A stretch of 13,294 nucleotides of DNA, taken from contig DAOWAC010000010.1 in the NCBI GenBank assembly GCA_030634785.1, positions 1-13,294 of the forward strand, read 5' to 3'. Positions within the stretch are counted from its first letter, which is position 1, and every line of letters begins with the position of its first letter. The notes under the pieces were generated by a model. That model was not told the origin of the DNA. It made no database searches and worked only from the letters and a program-made list of their open reading frames with translations. A program made the translations under genes and the position numbers. The DNA is from Chloroflexota bacterium (lineage in GTDB: Archaea; Iainarchaeota; Iainarchaeia; Iainarchaeales; GCA-2688035). This document shows, piece by piece, positions 12,795 to 13,294 of the stretch.

Positions 12795-13294
12795 TTAGCT
12801 TAAATGTTTTAGAATTTCTTTTACAAAAGCAGGCAAGTCTGCAGGCGTTCTGGAGGTTATTAAGTTATTATCCACAACCACAGCCTTATCTTCATACTTA
12901 GCCTCTGCAGCTATTAAGTCATCCTTCATGCCTTTGTAACAGGTTACCTTTTTTCCTTTTATAATAAATGCCGATATCAGAACCCATGGCCCGTGACAGA
13001 TTGCAGCTACAACTTTATTTTTCTTATACATTTCTTTGACAAAAGCCACTGCAGCAGTATCCATTCTAATCTTTTCCGCACCCCTTGTCCCACCTGGAAT
13101 TATCACAGCATCAAAATCAGCTGAATTTAAATCAGCAGTCTTCAAATCACATTCAGTAAGATAACCATGCTTACTTGACCTGCCTTCTCCGTCCAAAGAA
13201 GCAAGCTTAACGTCATGCCCTTCTTCCAAAAACCTCAGTTTAGGATACCATAATTCCATATCCTCATATCCTTCGCCAGCCAAAATCAATATCT
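12795..13294 (-). CDS. DJ-1/PfpI-family protein (5' end cut by the window)
   Basis: The frame runs off the right edge; the visible part begins ILILAGEGYEDMELWYP, so only a residue or two are missing from the usual M-K-I-L-I-L start. The nucleophile elbow AAICHGPWVL supplies the catalytic Cys and adjacent His. The Glu of EGYEDMEL matches the conserved Glu that pairs with the Cys. IIPGG(T)RGAEK and ITSRTPADLPAF are also standard PfpI segments. Members are intracellular proteases, deglycases or glyoxalases, often hexameric in archaea; the exact activity is uncertain. The length of about 166 residues is normal. It reads toward the toxin-antitoxin pair with a 241-bp gap. Confidence 0.9.
   Translation of the reverse strand, partial: ILILAGEGYEDMELWYPKLRFLEEGHDVKLASLDGEGRSSKHGYLTECDLKTADLNSADFDAVIIPGGTRGAEKIRMDTAAVAFVKEMYKKNKVVAAICHGPWVLISAFIIKGKKVTCYKGMKDDLIAAEAKYEDKAVVVDNNLITSRTPADLPAFVKEILKHLS

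Overview
This 13.3 kb window is a dense, AT-rich stretch of an archaeal chromosome. The archaeal assignment rests on gene content: a four-subunit pyruvate:ferredoxin oxidoreductase in the gamma-delta-alpha-beta order, a diphthine synthase (dphB) next to a DUF357 gene, a DUF2683-type antitoxin with a RelE-like toxin, and TATA boxes about 26-28 nt upstream of several start codons, which suggests leaderless transcripts. Short proteins, tight packing and this gene mix would suit a small-genome (DPANN-like) archaeon or a small euryarchaeon, but the lineage cannot be fixed from this window alone.

Left part (1-2040): the C-terminal end of a DHH/DHHA1 phosphoesterase; a convergent gene for a very acidic protein with a C-terminal TRASH/YHS-like zinc knuckle; a nitroreductase-family flavoprotein; and a leaderless gene for a basic protein built from three helix-turn-helix units. 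Middle left (2043-4974, minus strand): porG-porD-porA-porB, a tight operon converting pyruvate, CoA and oxidised ferredoxin to acetyl-CoA, CO2 and reduced ferredoxin. An acylphosphatase gene is divergent from it across a shared AT-rich promoter region.

Middle (5337-7345, minus strand): a membrane-anchored protein with an extracytoplasmic beta domain, DUF357, dphB and a small basic protein of unknown function. A 68-bp GC-rich hairpin element sits between dphB and the DUF357 gene and is flanked by an exact 23-bp direct repeat. The repeat covers what was evidently an 8-nt overlap of the two genes, so the insertion appears to have duplicated the overlap and left both reading frames whole.

Right part (7338-11940): a sugar-metabolism block. 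A PfkB sugar kinase fused to a NagB-type glucosamine-6-phosphate deaminase is divergent from a PIG-L/LmbE deacetylase, which overlaps a GT4 glycosyltransferase. That gene converges, with a 41-nt tail-to-tail overlap, on an (alpha/alpha)6 glycoside hydrolase. The deacetylase, kinase and deaminase could together turn an N-acetylhexosamine into fructose-6-phosphate. The second half of the deacetylase gene is strikingly CpG-rich compared with everything around it.

Right end (12046-13294): a toxin-antitoxin pair lying between two copies of a 15-bp repeat, a 241-bp intergenic stretch, and a DJ-1/PfpI-family gene that runs off the window. No rRNA, tRNA, CRISPR array or transposase gene was recognised.
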